A stretch of DNA of 64,000 nucleotides. Origin: Rhizorhapis sp036570425. GTDB lineage: Bacteria > Pseudomonadota > Alphaproteobacteria > Sphingomonadales > Sphingomonadaceae. Below, piece after piece: positions 55,693 through 64,000 of this stretch. Every line of letters begins with the position of its first letter. The stretch's first letter is position 1. A program made the position numbers and the translations under genes. Below the pieces are notes generated by a model. That model was not told the origin of the DNA and did no database searches. It was given only the letters and a program-made list of their open reading frames with translations. The stretch is taken from NCBI GenBank assembly GCA_036570425.1, contig DATCYF010000006.1, positions 124,001-188,000 of the forward strand, given 5' to 3'.

Positions 55693-56544
55693 TCAATCCG
55701 CTTTCAGGAAGGAAGCGAATTTCTGGCTGGCACTCAGGACGCGCGCACGGCGGGCTTGGGCCGAAGTAAGGATATCGGTGTCTTCCGGGTCGGCATAAGC
55801 AACATAGGTTGGACCATGCGCAAGTTGGTCGATTGCGGATCGTGCCACCTCGTCAGGCAAAGCCAGCTTTATGGCTTGGGGGGATATGCCGCTGAGTCGC
55901 AGTCGTTCGCGCAACATCGGCGTATCGGTCGCGCCGAGTAGGACATTGAGGACGTCCACGCCCTGCGGTGCCATTTCTGCCCACAGTGCTTCTCCCAAGG
56001 CAAGGCCGAAAGCCTTGGTTGCCGAATATATCCCGGCTCTGGCCGCGGCGCATAACGCCGCTTCCGACCCTATTATCATCAAACCGCCATGCCCCCGTCG
56101 CGCCATCGCACCGGCAAAGAAATGGCAGCTTTCCATCATGGTGAGAACATTGCGTCTGACCATTCCTGACCATGCGTCGACTGGAAGATCAACGAAGCGG
56201 TCTGCCCGCGTATCGGCCCCGGCATTGTAGATGTAGGTGCCAATCTCACGATCGCCGACTGCCGAAGCCAGGTCCGCGGACGCGCAGTCAGTCGCGAGGT
56301 CGATGCTGTGCGTTGTCACTTCCACCCGGAAATCGATCCGGATCTTTTCGGCAAGGCGTTCGAGCTGTTCGGAACGCCGCGCCACGAGCATGCAGTTTAT
56401 CGACCGGCTCGCCATTTCCCTGGCCAGCGCGGCACCAACGCCCTCGGATGCCCCCGCGATCAGAACCCACGGACCGTATCGCTTCTGAAACTCATGCGGC
56501 GTTCCTTGCACTTGCTTTGTCACGCTCCGCATCCTTCCTGCCAT
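55693..56544 (-). CDS. Short-chain dehydrogenase (second)
   Basis: This 283-residue SDR has the cofactor motif GASEGVGAALA and the catalytic Tyr/Lys in IYSATKAFG. NAG is seen as YNAGADTR. LVARRSEQL after the second strand suggests NADP preference by its Arg pair. It starts 55 bases after the formylglycine-generating enzyme gene. An alternative start four codons in is possible. A role in oxidising a hydroxyl formed by the neighbouring P450 is inference. Confidence 0.88.
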   Translation of the reverse strand: MAGRMRSVTKQVQGTPHEFQKRYGPWVLIAGASEGVGAALAREMASRSINCMLVARRSEQLERLAEKIRIDFRVEVTTHSIDLATDCASADLASAVGDREIGTYIYNAGADTRADRFVDLPVDAWSGMVRRNVLTMMESCHFFAGAMARRGHGGLMIIGSEAALCAAARAGIYSATKAFGLALGEALWAEMAPQGVDVLNVLLGATDTPMLRERLRLSGISPQAIKLALPDEVARSAIDQLAHGPTYVAYADPEDTDILTSAQARRARVLSASQKFASFLKAD

Positions 56545-56599
56545 TTCGGTTCCAGCCCAGCGTGCGGCATCTTTGGGCTCCCGGTCTCGCGGAGCCTAA

Positions 56600-57592
56600 T
56601 CATATTCTACCTTCAGTCACCTCTTCGGTCTTTGCCGGACGATATATGCATCGAAATCCGATGTGTGAGGTCGAAGTGTCAACAGTCTGCGCATAGCGGG
56701 CGGCGGGGCGATAGCGTTGGCAATAGTTTTCGGCACAAAGATGCGAGCCGCCCTTTAGTACCTTTCGGGGGAAGGCGGCGCCGGGATCATTAGGATCATG
56801 ACTGTCCTTTTCCTCACCGCCGCGTGGATTGCTGGGAATGCAGCAGGATGGCGCAATTTGACCGGTGGCTGCTTCAGAATACCAATCGGCGGTCCATTCC
56901 CAGACATTGGCGATCATGTCGTACAGGCCCAAACCGTTCGGCGGATAAGTCCGCACCGGCGATGTTCGCTCATATCCATCGGTGAGGAGATTCTGCGATG
57001 GGAACAGCCCCTGCCAATAGTTAGCCATCATCACCCCCTCGGGCGCCAGCACGCTACCCCAGGCATAGGCAGCACGGTCAAGACCACCTCGCGCCGCATA
57101 TTCCCATTCCGCCTCGGTCGGCAGTTCCTTGCCTGCCCATCCGGCATAGGCATGGGCATCCTCGTAAGCGATATGAACGACAGGATGGTCGAGCAACGTG
57201 TCGATGGAACTGTCGGGGCCGGTCGGATGCCGCCAGTCTGCGCCAAAGCAGAAGGTCCACCATTGCAGCGGATCATTCAGGCGAACGGGCCCACGGGGCG
57301 GCACGAACAATGAAGAGCCGGCGCGCAGCATTGCTGGATCTGCGCCAGGATAAAGCGCCGGATCGGGAGCGGTTTCGGCTAATGTTACATATCCTGTGGC
57401 CGTGACAAAGGCGCTGAACTGCCGATTGGTAACAGGGGCAGTGTCAATCCAGAAATCGTCCACGCATACACGTCGCGCAGGCGCTTCTTCGGGATAATGG
57501 TCATCCGATCCCATCCAGAAGGTTCCGCCACGAATGAAGGCCATGTCCTCATATTCGATCGGCATGTAATCATGCATGGCTTGCTTGGACAT
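56600..57592 (-). CDS. Formylglycine-generating enzyme (sulfatase maturation)
   Basis: This protein of about 330 residues converts the active-site Cys of sulfatases to formylglycine using oxygen. It keeps the copper/catalytic Cys pair C286 and C291 in GGSHLCAENYCQRYRPAAR, typical of active FGE. GGTFWMGSDD and NVWEWTADWY are the fold motifs. No signal peptide is clear, so it acts before sulfatase export. The start Met at 57592 is preferred over the open frame to 57724. It lies next to a sulfatase gene with the matching CxPxR target. Confidence 0.9.
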   Translation of the reverse strand: MSKQAMHDYMPIEYEDMAFIRGGTFWMGSDDHYPEEAPARRVCVDDFWIDTAPVTNRQFSAFVTATGYVTLAETAPDPALYPGADPAMLRAGSSLFVPPRGPVRLNDPLQWWTFCFGADWRHPTGPDSSIDTLLDHPVVHIAYEDAHAYAGWAGKELPTEAEWEYAARGGLDRAAYAWGSVLAPEGVMMANYWQGLFPSQNLLTDGYERTSPVRTYPPNGLGLYDMIANVWEWTADWYSEAATGQIAPSCCIPSNPRGGEEKDSHDPNDPGAAFPRKVLKGGSHLCAENYCQRYRPAARYAQTVDTSTSHIGFRCIYRPAKTEEVTEGRI

Positions 57593-57674
57593 CCCGTAAT
57601 CCCATGAAATAGGCCCCGAATATAGGGAAAGGCGTGGCAGCTGTAAAACGCCACCACGCCCTTGGCTTGTGAGG

Positions 57675-60080
57675 TCAGAAGTTGAAACGCCCCGTGACAC
57701 CCCAGGTCCGCGGTTCGCCCACATACACTGAGTTTACAGGTACGGACTTGAGCAACACGGAAGGGCTGGTGAAATATCGCTCGCCAAACAGGTTGCGAAC
57801 ATAGACCCCCAGTGTCAGGCCGCTGCCGCCAATATCCTTCCAGTCCAGGCGGGTGTTTGCCAGTACATAACCCGGAAGGTTTTCACCGGACGCGCCGCCG
57901 AAATCGTCAGTCATAAACAGGTCCGCATTGAAAACCAGGTCGCTGTCGGCAGGATGGAAGGGCAGGACCCAACTGGTCGACATGGTTCCGGAGAAATTCG
58001 GTGTCGGCAGATTCACGTTCTCCTTGGAGAAGGTGAACCCCACGACCGGAGGCAGCGTAAAGGAATCAATCTTGCTGCGTGTATAGGCTCCGTTGAAAGA
58101 AACCGTGAGATTACGGGTCGGACTGACCGAAGCTTCGAGTTCTATGCCCCAGATGCTCTCATCCGCGACGCCCTGACCGATCGAGGTGCGGCTCGGGAAA
58201 TCAGGGGTCAGCGCCTGGGGAATGCCCGTACCCAGCACATTGATGCCCTGCAGCACGCCTTCATACTTCATGTAAAAGGCATCGATGTTGAAGTGCCCGC
58301 GCGCGCCCTGCAGCTCGAAACTGGTTTTCAGGCCGAGTTCGACATCGGTGACCTTTTCCTCTCCGCTTACCTGATAGGGACGGAAATCGGGACATTGGCC
58401 GGTGGCGGGCGGTGTGGTGAACTGACATCCCGGGGCTATGCCGCCTGTGGTATAGGGGCTTTCAAACAGCGGCGTGTTTGGCGCGCCTGCGCGGTAGCCC
58501 CGGCGCGAGACGATGTACAACAACGCATCATCACTCAACCGGTAGTCCAGACCAATGGTCCAGCTGGGCTCTTCTCCCTTGTAGCGGATGACACCTATGC
58601 CGTCGGTTGTGACGCCCAGGTTTCCTATAGCCTTGCAATCCTCGAAGGATGCAAACTGATTATCGGGGAACTGGCCGCCGCAGGCGGTGGTCTTGTCCCA
58701 ACTGTAGCGAGCGCCGATATTCGCCTTCAGGCGATCGGTGAGGTCGATGCCAAGCTGTCCGAAAACGGCAAAGTTTCTATTGTCATAATGGGCCGTGACA
58801 TTGGGCGTGGGCGCTGCCGCTGGCTGAAAAGCCTTAAACCCGTTACCCGAGGGACCGTGAGGCCGGTCATTATTGTAGAACGCGCCCACGATAATGTCGA
58901 AGCCTTCAAAATCACCCAAAATCTGGAATTCGTTGGTGATATACTCTCGGTCCTGGCGTCCCCCTGCCTGGAACAGAACGAAGGGGATAGATGTCCCCGC
59001 TCCTGTTGGTAGCTGGAGTATCGGCGTCGCGCCGGTATTGATCGACTGCCTGACCAACGAGGTGACGTAGCCGAAGATATTGCGGACAGTGAAGTTACCG
59101 AATTCCATGGATGTGTCGTTGACGACGGAGCGAAAGCGCGTCTTGGCGTATCCGCCATTTATGCCCCCGTCGTAAGCGCCATAAAAATTATCTTTCTGTA
59201 CCTTTAGCAGGGGCTCGATCTGTGGATCCAGAATCGGCGACAGCGCCGGGACAGCGCCCCGGTTGTGGCGATAGAGATAGAGGCCGCCCGCGCGCTCATC
59301 CGCCTGGTAGTAGCTGAATATGGTCTTGTTCGTGAGCCAGTCTGTTGGCTCCAGCAATAAAGAGGCGCGAAAACTATCCTCATGGACATCGTCGAAGCCG
59401 GGCTTGCCCGGTTCCAGATTCTTCGTGCGCGGATCCTGCCGGCGGATCTGACCGGCAACGCGCAGCGCGCCGATGTCGCCAAACGGAATATTGATTGCGC
59501 CTTCCAACTCGCGATAGTCGAACCGTCCATAAGTGACCTTGGCGTAGCCTTCAAATTGTCGGGTAGGCGCCTGGGGATTCATCAAAATGGCCCCTCCCAG
59601 CGTGTTGCGGCCGAAGAGTGTACCCTGTGGGCCCCTTAGGACCTGAATATTGGCCAAATCATAGGTCGGCACATTGCCCCCTTCAGCGGGGTAGGGGACG
59701 TCGGCGAAATATTGCACGACGCCCGCCGCGCCCGCTCCGATAGGCACTTTGCTTATACCACGCAACGAAATGGAGGTGCCGACCTTGCCGCCCTCGGCGC
59801 CGAAGCGCAGGCCGGGCGTAATGGTGTTGAGATCGGATAGGGATTGGACAGTGCTGCGCTCTAGCGCCGCCGAAGAAAAGGCGGTGATGGCTACGGGAAC
59901 GTCCTGAAGGTTTTCCTCGCGCCGCCGGGCCGTTACGACGATGTCGCCAGCCAAGCCACTGGTGGAGCTTTGTGCTGCCGCTGGCGATACTGTTGAGAGC
60001 TGGTCCTGTGCCCACCCCGGAGCGGTCGTCGCCACAAAGGCGATACTGCTGAGCAACGTCGTTATTTTCTTGTTGATCAT
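57675..60080 (-). CDS. TonB-dependent outer-membrane receptor (second)
   Basis: This protein of about 801 residues has a signal peptide (MINKKITTLLSSIAFVATT, ending GWAQ). A plug includes VQYFADVPYPAEGGNV and IQVLRGPQGTLFGRNTLGG. The barrel ends VTGRFNF with the usual terminal Phe. The GGGAGGGAAG ribosome site fixes the start at 60080. It lies 50 bases after the sulfatase on the same strand, so it probably imports the sulfate ester or its product. The ligand is unknown. Confidence 0.93.
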   Translation of the reverse strand: MINKKITTLLSSIAFVATTAPGWAQDQLSTVSPAAAQSSTSGLAGDIVVTARRREENLQDVPVAITAFSSAALERSTVQSLSDLNTITPGLRFGAEGGKVGTSISLRGISKVPIGAGAAGVVQYFADVPYPAEGGNVPTYDLANIQVLRGPQGTLFGRNTLGGAILMNPQAPTRQFEGYAKVTYGRFDYRELEGAINIPFGDIGALRVAGQIRRQDPRTKNLEPGKPGFDDVHEDSFRASLLLEPTDWLTNKTIFSYYQADERAGGLYLYRHNRGAVPALSPILDPQIEPLLKVQKDNFYGAYDGGINGGYAKTRFRSVVNDTSMEFGNFTVRNIFGYVTSLVRQSINTGATPILQLPTGAGTSIPFVLFQAGGRQDREYITNEFQILGDFEGFDIIVGAFYNNDRPHGPSGNGFKAFQPAAAPTPNVTAHYDNRNFAVFGQLGIDLTDRLKANIGARYSWDKTTACGGQFPDNQFASFEDCKAIGNLGVTTDGIGVIRYKGEEPSWTIGLDYRLSDDALLYIVSRRGYRAGAPNTPLFESPYTTGGIAPGCQFTTPPATGQCPDFRPYQVSGEEKVTDVELGLKTSFELQGARGHFNIDAFYMKYEGVLQGINVLGTGIPQALTPDFPSRTSIGQGVADESIWGIELEASVSPTRNLTVSFNGAYTRSKIDSFTLPPVVGFTFSKENVNLPTPNFSGTMSTSWVLPFHPADSDLVFNADLFMTDDFGGASGENLPGYVLANTRLDWKDIGGSGLTLGVYVRNLFGERYFTSPSVLLKSVPVNSVYVGEPRTWGVTGRFNF

Positions 60081-60130
60081 ATTCTTCCCTCCCTGATTAT
60101 AGCCCGATTGTTTCCCCACTCACTCGGGCA

Positions 60131-62530
60131 CTATTGTTTGTTGTCTTTGCGTGCGAGATCGCCGGTAGTGCCCGGCGCACCCAATAAGACGTCGATGTTG
60201 ATGATTTTTCCTCCAAAAGCGCCGTCTTTGGCATAATCCTCCGTTACGGGCACTCCGGTATCGCGGCCCAGATCGAAGGTTTCGCCAAGGCCTGCTGGGC
60301 GCATAATCGTGGCAGGCATGTGGCTTTCGGCGACCATCTCCCCGTTAACGGCAATGCGCATAGTGCCGCCGCTACGCAGTGCAGGGGTGTCGGGGCTGAA
60401 GCTGTATTCAACGCGGTTCTTCCCCGGCTGCAAAGCCGCGGGCGCAATCGTCCGATATTGTTCGCCGGGCCGCTGAGACAGGGCCTGTACGACTGCGGGT
60501 CGACCGTCCTTCAAATAAAAGCTCCAGCCGCCAAACCAACTGCCATTCGCGACCAGAACGCCCGTCTGGGCCGACTGCGTCACCTCTATGTCGGCAGTCA
60601 GCCGGAATGGACGCCTGGCGAAGGACGGCGCCGCATGAAGGGCCACGCTCACGTCCTTGCCCCAATATTGAAAATGATTGCGGTTCTGGTCATGGGCTAT
60701 GGCGCTGTCGATCCCGCGCGCAAAGGCGAACCGGTCATCAAGCGGGAAGACATGATTTCTCTCGGCTTCCCGGTCGAACAAGGCCTTCATTTCGGCCAAT
60801 TTGGCCGGATTTGAAGGCGCCAGATCCTTTGCCTGGCTGAAGTCAGCGCGAAGGTTGAACAGTTCCCATTCATAGTCGGTATCCGCGCTGCCCGCGGGAG
60901 CCAGATCTTCCCATGGCATGCGGCGTGGTCGGGTATTGGCAAGCCAGCCATCGGCGTAAATGCCGCGATTGGCCGTGACTTCGAAATACTGGACCTTGTG
61001 CCTTTCGGCGGCCTTGGGATCAGTCACGCTATAGAGCAGGCTAGTGCCATCAATCGGTTGTTGCGTAACACCGTTCACCATGGAGGGGGCCTTCACTCCA
61101 GCGGCTTCCAACAGGGTCGGCATGACATCGGTGACATGGGCAAATTGGGACCGGATTTCACCGCCATGCGCAATGCGGCTGGGCCAGGACAGCACCATGC
61201 CATTGCGCACGCCCCCAAGATGGGATGAAACCTGCTTCATCCAGCGAAGCGGGGTGTTCATTGCCCACGCCCACGCTGCCGAATAATTCTGGTAGGATTT
61301 GGGACCGCCCATCTCATCCAGCATGGCTGTCAGGCTGTCGACATCATCCTTTATCCCGTTGGCGATGGCTCCCATTTCGTTGCTCGTTCCGGGCGGGCCT
61401 GCCTCGCCGCTGGCGCCGTTATCGCCCTCGATAAAGAGAATGAGCGTGTTGTCACGTTCTCCCTCCCGATCGATCTCATCCAGGATACGGCCAAGTTGTG
61501 TGTCCTGATAGGCAAGCGTTGCGGCCGCAACTTCCATCATTCGCGCGTGGACGCGCTTTTCCTTGGATGACAGGCTGTCCCAAGCGGGCAGTTCAGCTGG
61601 ACGGGGCGTCAGCACGGTTGATCCGGGAATGATGCCAGCCTTCTTCTGGCGGGCAAAACTTTCTTCGCGAACCTTGTCCCATCCCTGGTCAAAGGCACCG
61701 CGGAAACGATTGATCCACTCGGCTGGAACCTGATGCGGCGCATGGGTAGTGCCCGGCGCCAGGTAGAGGAGATAGGGTTTGTCCGGTGCGGCGGCATTTT
61801 GGTTGCGTAGCCAGCGAACCGCGTCGTCGGCCAGCACATGGTCCAGCGTTTCACCCTCGGGCAATACATTGCCGTCAAGCGGCGTGATACCGCGGTAAAG
61901 ACGGGGATGCCACTGATCCAAGTCGCCGCCAATGAAGCCGAAGAAATATTCGAAGCCAAGTCCGGTGGGCCACAGATCGAACGGGCCAGAGGCGCTGGTC
62001 TGCCAGGAAGGGACGTTATGATGCTTGCCAAAAAATGCCGTATTATAGCCATTCTGACGCAAGACCTCAGCAACGCTTGCGGCGCTCTTTGGAATTTCCG
62101 CCAGATACCCCGGAAAGCCCGTGGCAACATCAACGATATTGCCTGTCGCTACAGCATGCTGATTGCGGCCAGTGAGCAGTGCAGCACGTGTGGGGGAACA
62201 AATGCCGGCCGTGTGGAAACGATTATAGCGCAGGCCCGCATCAGCCAGACGCTGGAGATTGGGGGTGGGGATTGGCCCGCCAAAAACGCTGGAGGCGGCA
62301 AAACCGGCATCATCGGTCATGATGAGGAAGATATTGGGCGCGCCCTTTGGTGCCTTCACGGGCTGCGGCCATGCAGCGGATGAATCGGACAGAACACGCC
62401 CAACCTTCCCCTTGAATGGCTCTGCGGGACGGGGAAGAACCGGCCCGGCACTGCTTATATTGCCCTGCGCCACGGCGCTTGATGACAGCAAAAGCGCGAC
62501 CGTAATTCCGCTACATATCGTTCGTTTCAT
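60131..62530 (-). CDS. Secreted arylsulfatase-type sulfatase
   Basis: This 799-residue sulfatase hydrolyses sulfate esters. A signal peptide (MKRTICSGITVALLLSSSA) sends it to the periplasm. Metal-binding Asp73/Asp74 are in MTDDAGF. The formylglycine motif is C111 in CSPTRAALLTGR, a CxPxR site for the neighbouring maturation enzyme. The sulfatase domain is followed by a beta-rich C-terminal module of about 170 residues (GSWFGGWSFYLKDGRPAV, GETFDLGRDTGVPV). It leads the operon with the receptor gene and is divergent from the TetR gene. Confidence 0.94.
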   Translation of the reverse strand: MKRTICSGITVALLLSSSAVAQGNISSAGPVLPRPAEPFKGKVGRVLSDSSAAWPQPVKAPKGAPNIFLIMTDDAGFAASSVFGGPIPTPNLQRLADAGLRYNRFHTAGICSPTRAALLTGRNQHAVATGNIVDVATGFPGYLAEIPKSAASVAEVLRQNGYNTAFFGKHHNVPSWQTSASGPFDLWPTGLGFEYFFGFIGGDLDQWHPRLYRGITPLDGNVLPEGETLDHVLADDAVRWLRNQNAAAPDKPYLLYLAPGTTHAPHQVPAEWINRFRGAFDQGWDKVREESFARQKKAGIIPGSTVLTPRPAELPAWDSLSSKEKRVHARMMEVAAATLAYQDTQLGRILDEIDREGERDNTLILFIEGDNGASGEAGPPGTSNEMGAIANGIKDDVDSLTAMLDEMGGPKSYQNYSAAWAWAMNTPLRWMKQVSSHLGGVRNGMVLSWPSRIAHGGEIRSQFAHVTDVMPTLLEAAGVKAPSMVNGVTQQPIDGTSLLYSVTDPKAAERHKVQYFEVTANRGIYADGWLANTRPRRMPWEDLAPAGSADTDYEWELFNLRADFSQAKDLAPSNPAKLAEMKALFDREAERNHVFPLDDRFAFARGIDSAIAHDQNRNHFQYWGKDVSVALHAAPSFARRPFRLTADIEVTQSAQTGVLVANGSWFGGWSFYLKDGRPAVVQALSQRPGEQYRTIAPAALQPGKNRVEYSFSPDTPALRSGGTMRIAVNGEMVAESHMPATIMRPAGLGETFDLGRDTGVPVTEDYAKDGAFGGKIINIDVLLGAPGTTGDLARKDNKQ

Positions 62531-62594
62531 CCGCTGCCCTCCCCTGCGCCGCCATGTTGGGACCCATTTTCATTGTTGAATTTAAATCAGGCGA

Positions 62595-62614
62595 GTTAAA
62601 TCACGTGTTTTAAC
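62595..62614. promoter_or_regulatory. Near-palindrome, likely TetR operator
   Basis: GTTAAATCACGTGTTTTAAC is an almost perfect 20-bp palindrome (one mismatched pair) around CACGTG. It lies between the sulfatase and TetR starts, 38 bases before the TetR ATG. This is the typical place for a TetR-family self-operator controlling both directions. Confidence 0.55.
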
Positions 62615-62652
62615 GCATTGAGCCTATCGAAAGGTTGGCTATAGGAAGGCCC

Positions 62653-63309
62653 ATGCGAATTGCTCCTGTCTCCTTGGTCAAGCGCTCTCACGTCACCGCC
62701 GCGCCACGCATCTTGCAGGCAGCCGAAGATTGCTTTGGCGAGCATGGAATTGATGCTGTTTCCCTGCGGCAGATTGCGATTGCGGCGGGGCAGGGCAACA
62801 CTGCCGCCGTTCAATATCATTTTGGTTCCAAGGAAGGATTGCTCGAAGCGATCTTCCAGCACCGTCTCCCGGCAATCGATCAGCGTAGAAAGGCGCTGAT
62901 AGAAACGTTGGACCCACAGCAACGCACTCAGGTTCGCAGCCTTCTCAAGATCATCTTCCAGCCGATATGGGAAATCCGTAACGCGCAGGGGCGACCAAGT
63001 TATGCGCTGTTTTTGCGAAGGCTGAACAATACGACTGGCATGCCCCCCGAATGGCGCAGGGCGGCCGATCGCGCCCCTGTCACCTCTCAGACGGTAAACT
63101 ATCTTCGGCATTGTATGTCGGACGTAAGCCCTGCTGCCCAGGATTTCAGAATATTGCTCGTAACCAGCCTGATACTTGACGCATTCTGGAAAGCCGACAC
63201 AGTCCGTAGCGATGGCATAGCTGCATCTCTTCTCATTTCGACGGCTCTGGACATGAGTTGCGCTGCCATTCAGTGCGCGGAAAGTGAAGCGCCGGAACCG
63301 GGATTTTGA
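62653..63309 (+). CDS. TetR/AcrR-family regulator
   Basis: This regulator of about 218 residues has an N-terminal helix-turn-helix (ILQAAEDCFGEHGIDAVSLRQIAIAAG) and the typical VQYHFGSKEGLLEAIF. The C-terminal ligand domain has no known match. The TTG at 62635 is open, but the ATG at 62653 with AGGAAGG before it is more likely. It is divergent from the sulfatase and faces the palindrome between them, so it probably represses the sulfatase operon until a ligand binds. Confidence 0.9.
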   Translation: MRIAPVSLVKRSHVTAAPRILQAAEDCFGEHGIDAVSLRQIAIAAGQGNTAAVQYHFGSKEGLLEAIFQHRLPAIDQRRKALIETLDPQQRTQVRSLLKIIFQPIWEIRNAQGRPSYALFLRRLNNTTGMPPEWRRAADRAPVTSQTVNYLRHCMSDVSPAAQDFRILLVTSLILDAFWKADTVRSDGIAASLLISTALDMSCAAIQCAESEAPEPGF

Positions 63310-63522
63310 AGGCGAACTCATGAAGACGGTGTTTCACCACAGCTTTCGTCGACGGATATGTCGAGCAGTCTGAAGATAGCAGATCCGTGGTCTCATGCAT
63401 TTGCAGCTTGTTGATTGCAGCGCGGTAGCTGCGGGCAGACAATGACGGGGGTGCGCAATCATATGAAGAGGATTGGGTAAAGGTGCCAATCCCCACCAAA
63501 CGTCTTGTAGACATTGCCCGGA

Positions 63523-64000
63523 TCATTGTCCGGCCCCCAATGTGATGCGAACGCTCTTTATCTCACCGTCGAAATGGGGTGTTCCGGCATAGTCCATCAC
63601 GGGACGGCCATTGTCATCGCCGATGTCGAATGTTTCGCCCGGACCGGCGGTAAGCACGCTGACGCGGCCAATTCGGCCCTGGCCTATGGATTGCCCGTTG
63701 GCCGTCATGGTCAAGATGCCGCCCGATCCGGGTTTCGTGCTGTCCGGAATGAAAACGAACCCAAGGTTTTGCGTGCCGGCAGGAAGCGGGGCCGACGCCT
63801 GTATGCTGAACTGATCCGCCTCCGCGCTGGACGCCGCGTGGGTAGCGATCGGGCGGCCATTGCGAAGAGCGAATGACCACCCGCCCAGATTGCTACCCGT
63901 AGCCACCAGCGCACCATTCGCTTTGTCGGGAACGATAATGTCGCAATTGATGGTAAAGCCACCGGCGAGCATGGGCTGTTTTGCCCAGGCAAGACTTACA
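63523..64000 (-). CDS. C-terminal part of a second sulfatase (5' end outside window)
   Basis: The frame is open from the right edge to the stop at 63523. It matches the beta-rich C-terminal module of the sulfatase at 60131: ATGSNLGGWSFALRNGRPIA versus NGSWFGGWSFYLKDGRPAV, and GETFDIGDDNGRPVMDYAG versus GETFDLGRDTGVPVTEDYA. The catalytic part is not in view, so activity cannot be judged. It lies downstream-facing toward the TetR gene. Confidence 0.8.
   Translation of the reverse strand, partial: VSLAWAKQPMLAGGFTINCDIIVPDKANGALVATGSNLGGWSFALRNGRPIATHAASSAEADQFSIQASAPLPAGTQNLGFVFIPDSTKPGSGGILTMTANGQSIGQGRIGRVSVLTAGPGETFDIGDDNGRPVMDYAGTPHFDGEIKSVRITLGAGQ

Noticed and set aside
55358..55696. 112-codon minus-strand frame in the SDR/P450 gap
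   Set aside because: It overlaps the SDR end and has no signal, motif or ribosome site.
1..64000. tRNA or rRNA genes, CRISPR arrays, complete insertion sequences
   Set aside because: No cloverleaf arms with a GTTCGA loop, no regularly spaced repeats and no transposase motif were found in the gaps read.

Overview
The window reads as chromosomal DNA of an alphaproteobacterium of the sphingomonad group (Sphingomonadaceae). This is inferred from gene content and order: a plant-type glutamate-cysteine ligase, a class I lysyl-tRNA synthetase, a DUF3297 gene, a fused-type ftsK followed by lolA, a three-gene bc1 operon, and TonB-dependent receptors mixed with cytochrome P450s and short-chain dehydrogenases. 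No database search was possible, so the genus is not assigned.

Bases 1 to about 43.6 kb are mostly housekeeping genes. In order: glutathione and 16S rRNA modification (gshA, rsmE), ubiquinone prenylation (ubiA), a minus-strand group of a DciA-like gene, two DsbA-like genes and smc, DNA repair and NAD turnover (mutY, nudC), a cytochrome b561, an M13 metallopeptidase lipoprotein, recF, a CHAP protein, typA, the overlapping xthA-ribA-YkuD operon, lolA and ftsK, a DMT transporter and ispG, an RcnB-like gene, class I lysS, a DinG-like helicase with sixA, trmL-hemF-GNAT, and petABC (bc1 complex). A roughly 0.9-kb gene-poor stretch follows petC. A tripartite RND efflux operon (adaptor, pump, outer-membrane channel) closes this half.

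From about 43.8 kb to the right edge the character changes to accessory catabolism. The junction carries a broken 3' end of a different RND transporter gene. After it come a P450, an SDR, a TonB-dependent receptor, two paralogous limonene-epoxide-hydrolase-like proteins, another NTF2-fold protein, a standalone molybdopterin oxidoreductase, a protein with two EthD-like halves, a second P450, a second SDR, a formylglycine-generating enzyme, a second TonB-dependent receptor, a secreted sulfatase with the CxPxR maturation motif, a TetR regulator, and the end of a second sulfatase that runs off the window.

The right-hand genes form a coherent, speculative picture. A receptor would bring a sulfate ester across the outer membrane. 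Sulfatases, matured by the neighbouring formylglycine-generating enzyme, would remove sulfate. P450s, SDRs, the molybdoenzyme and the small NTF2-fold proteins would then oxidise and open the released skeleton. The TetR protein faces a near-palindrome in the sulfatase/regulator gap that is a likely operator. The substrate cannot be read from the sequence.
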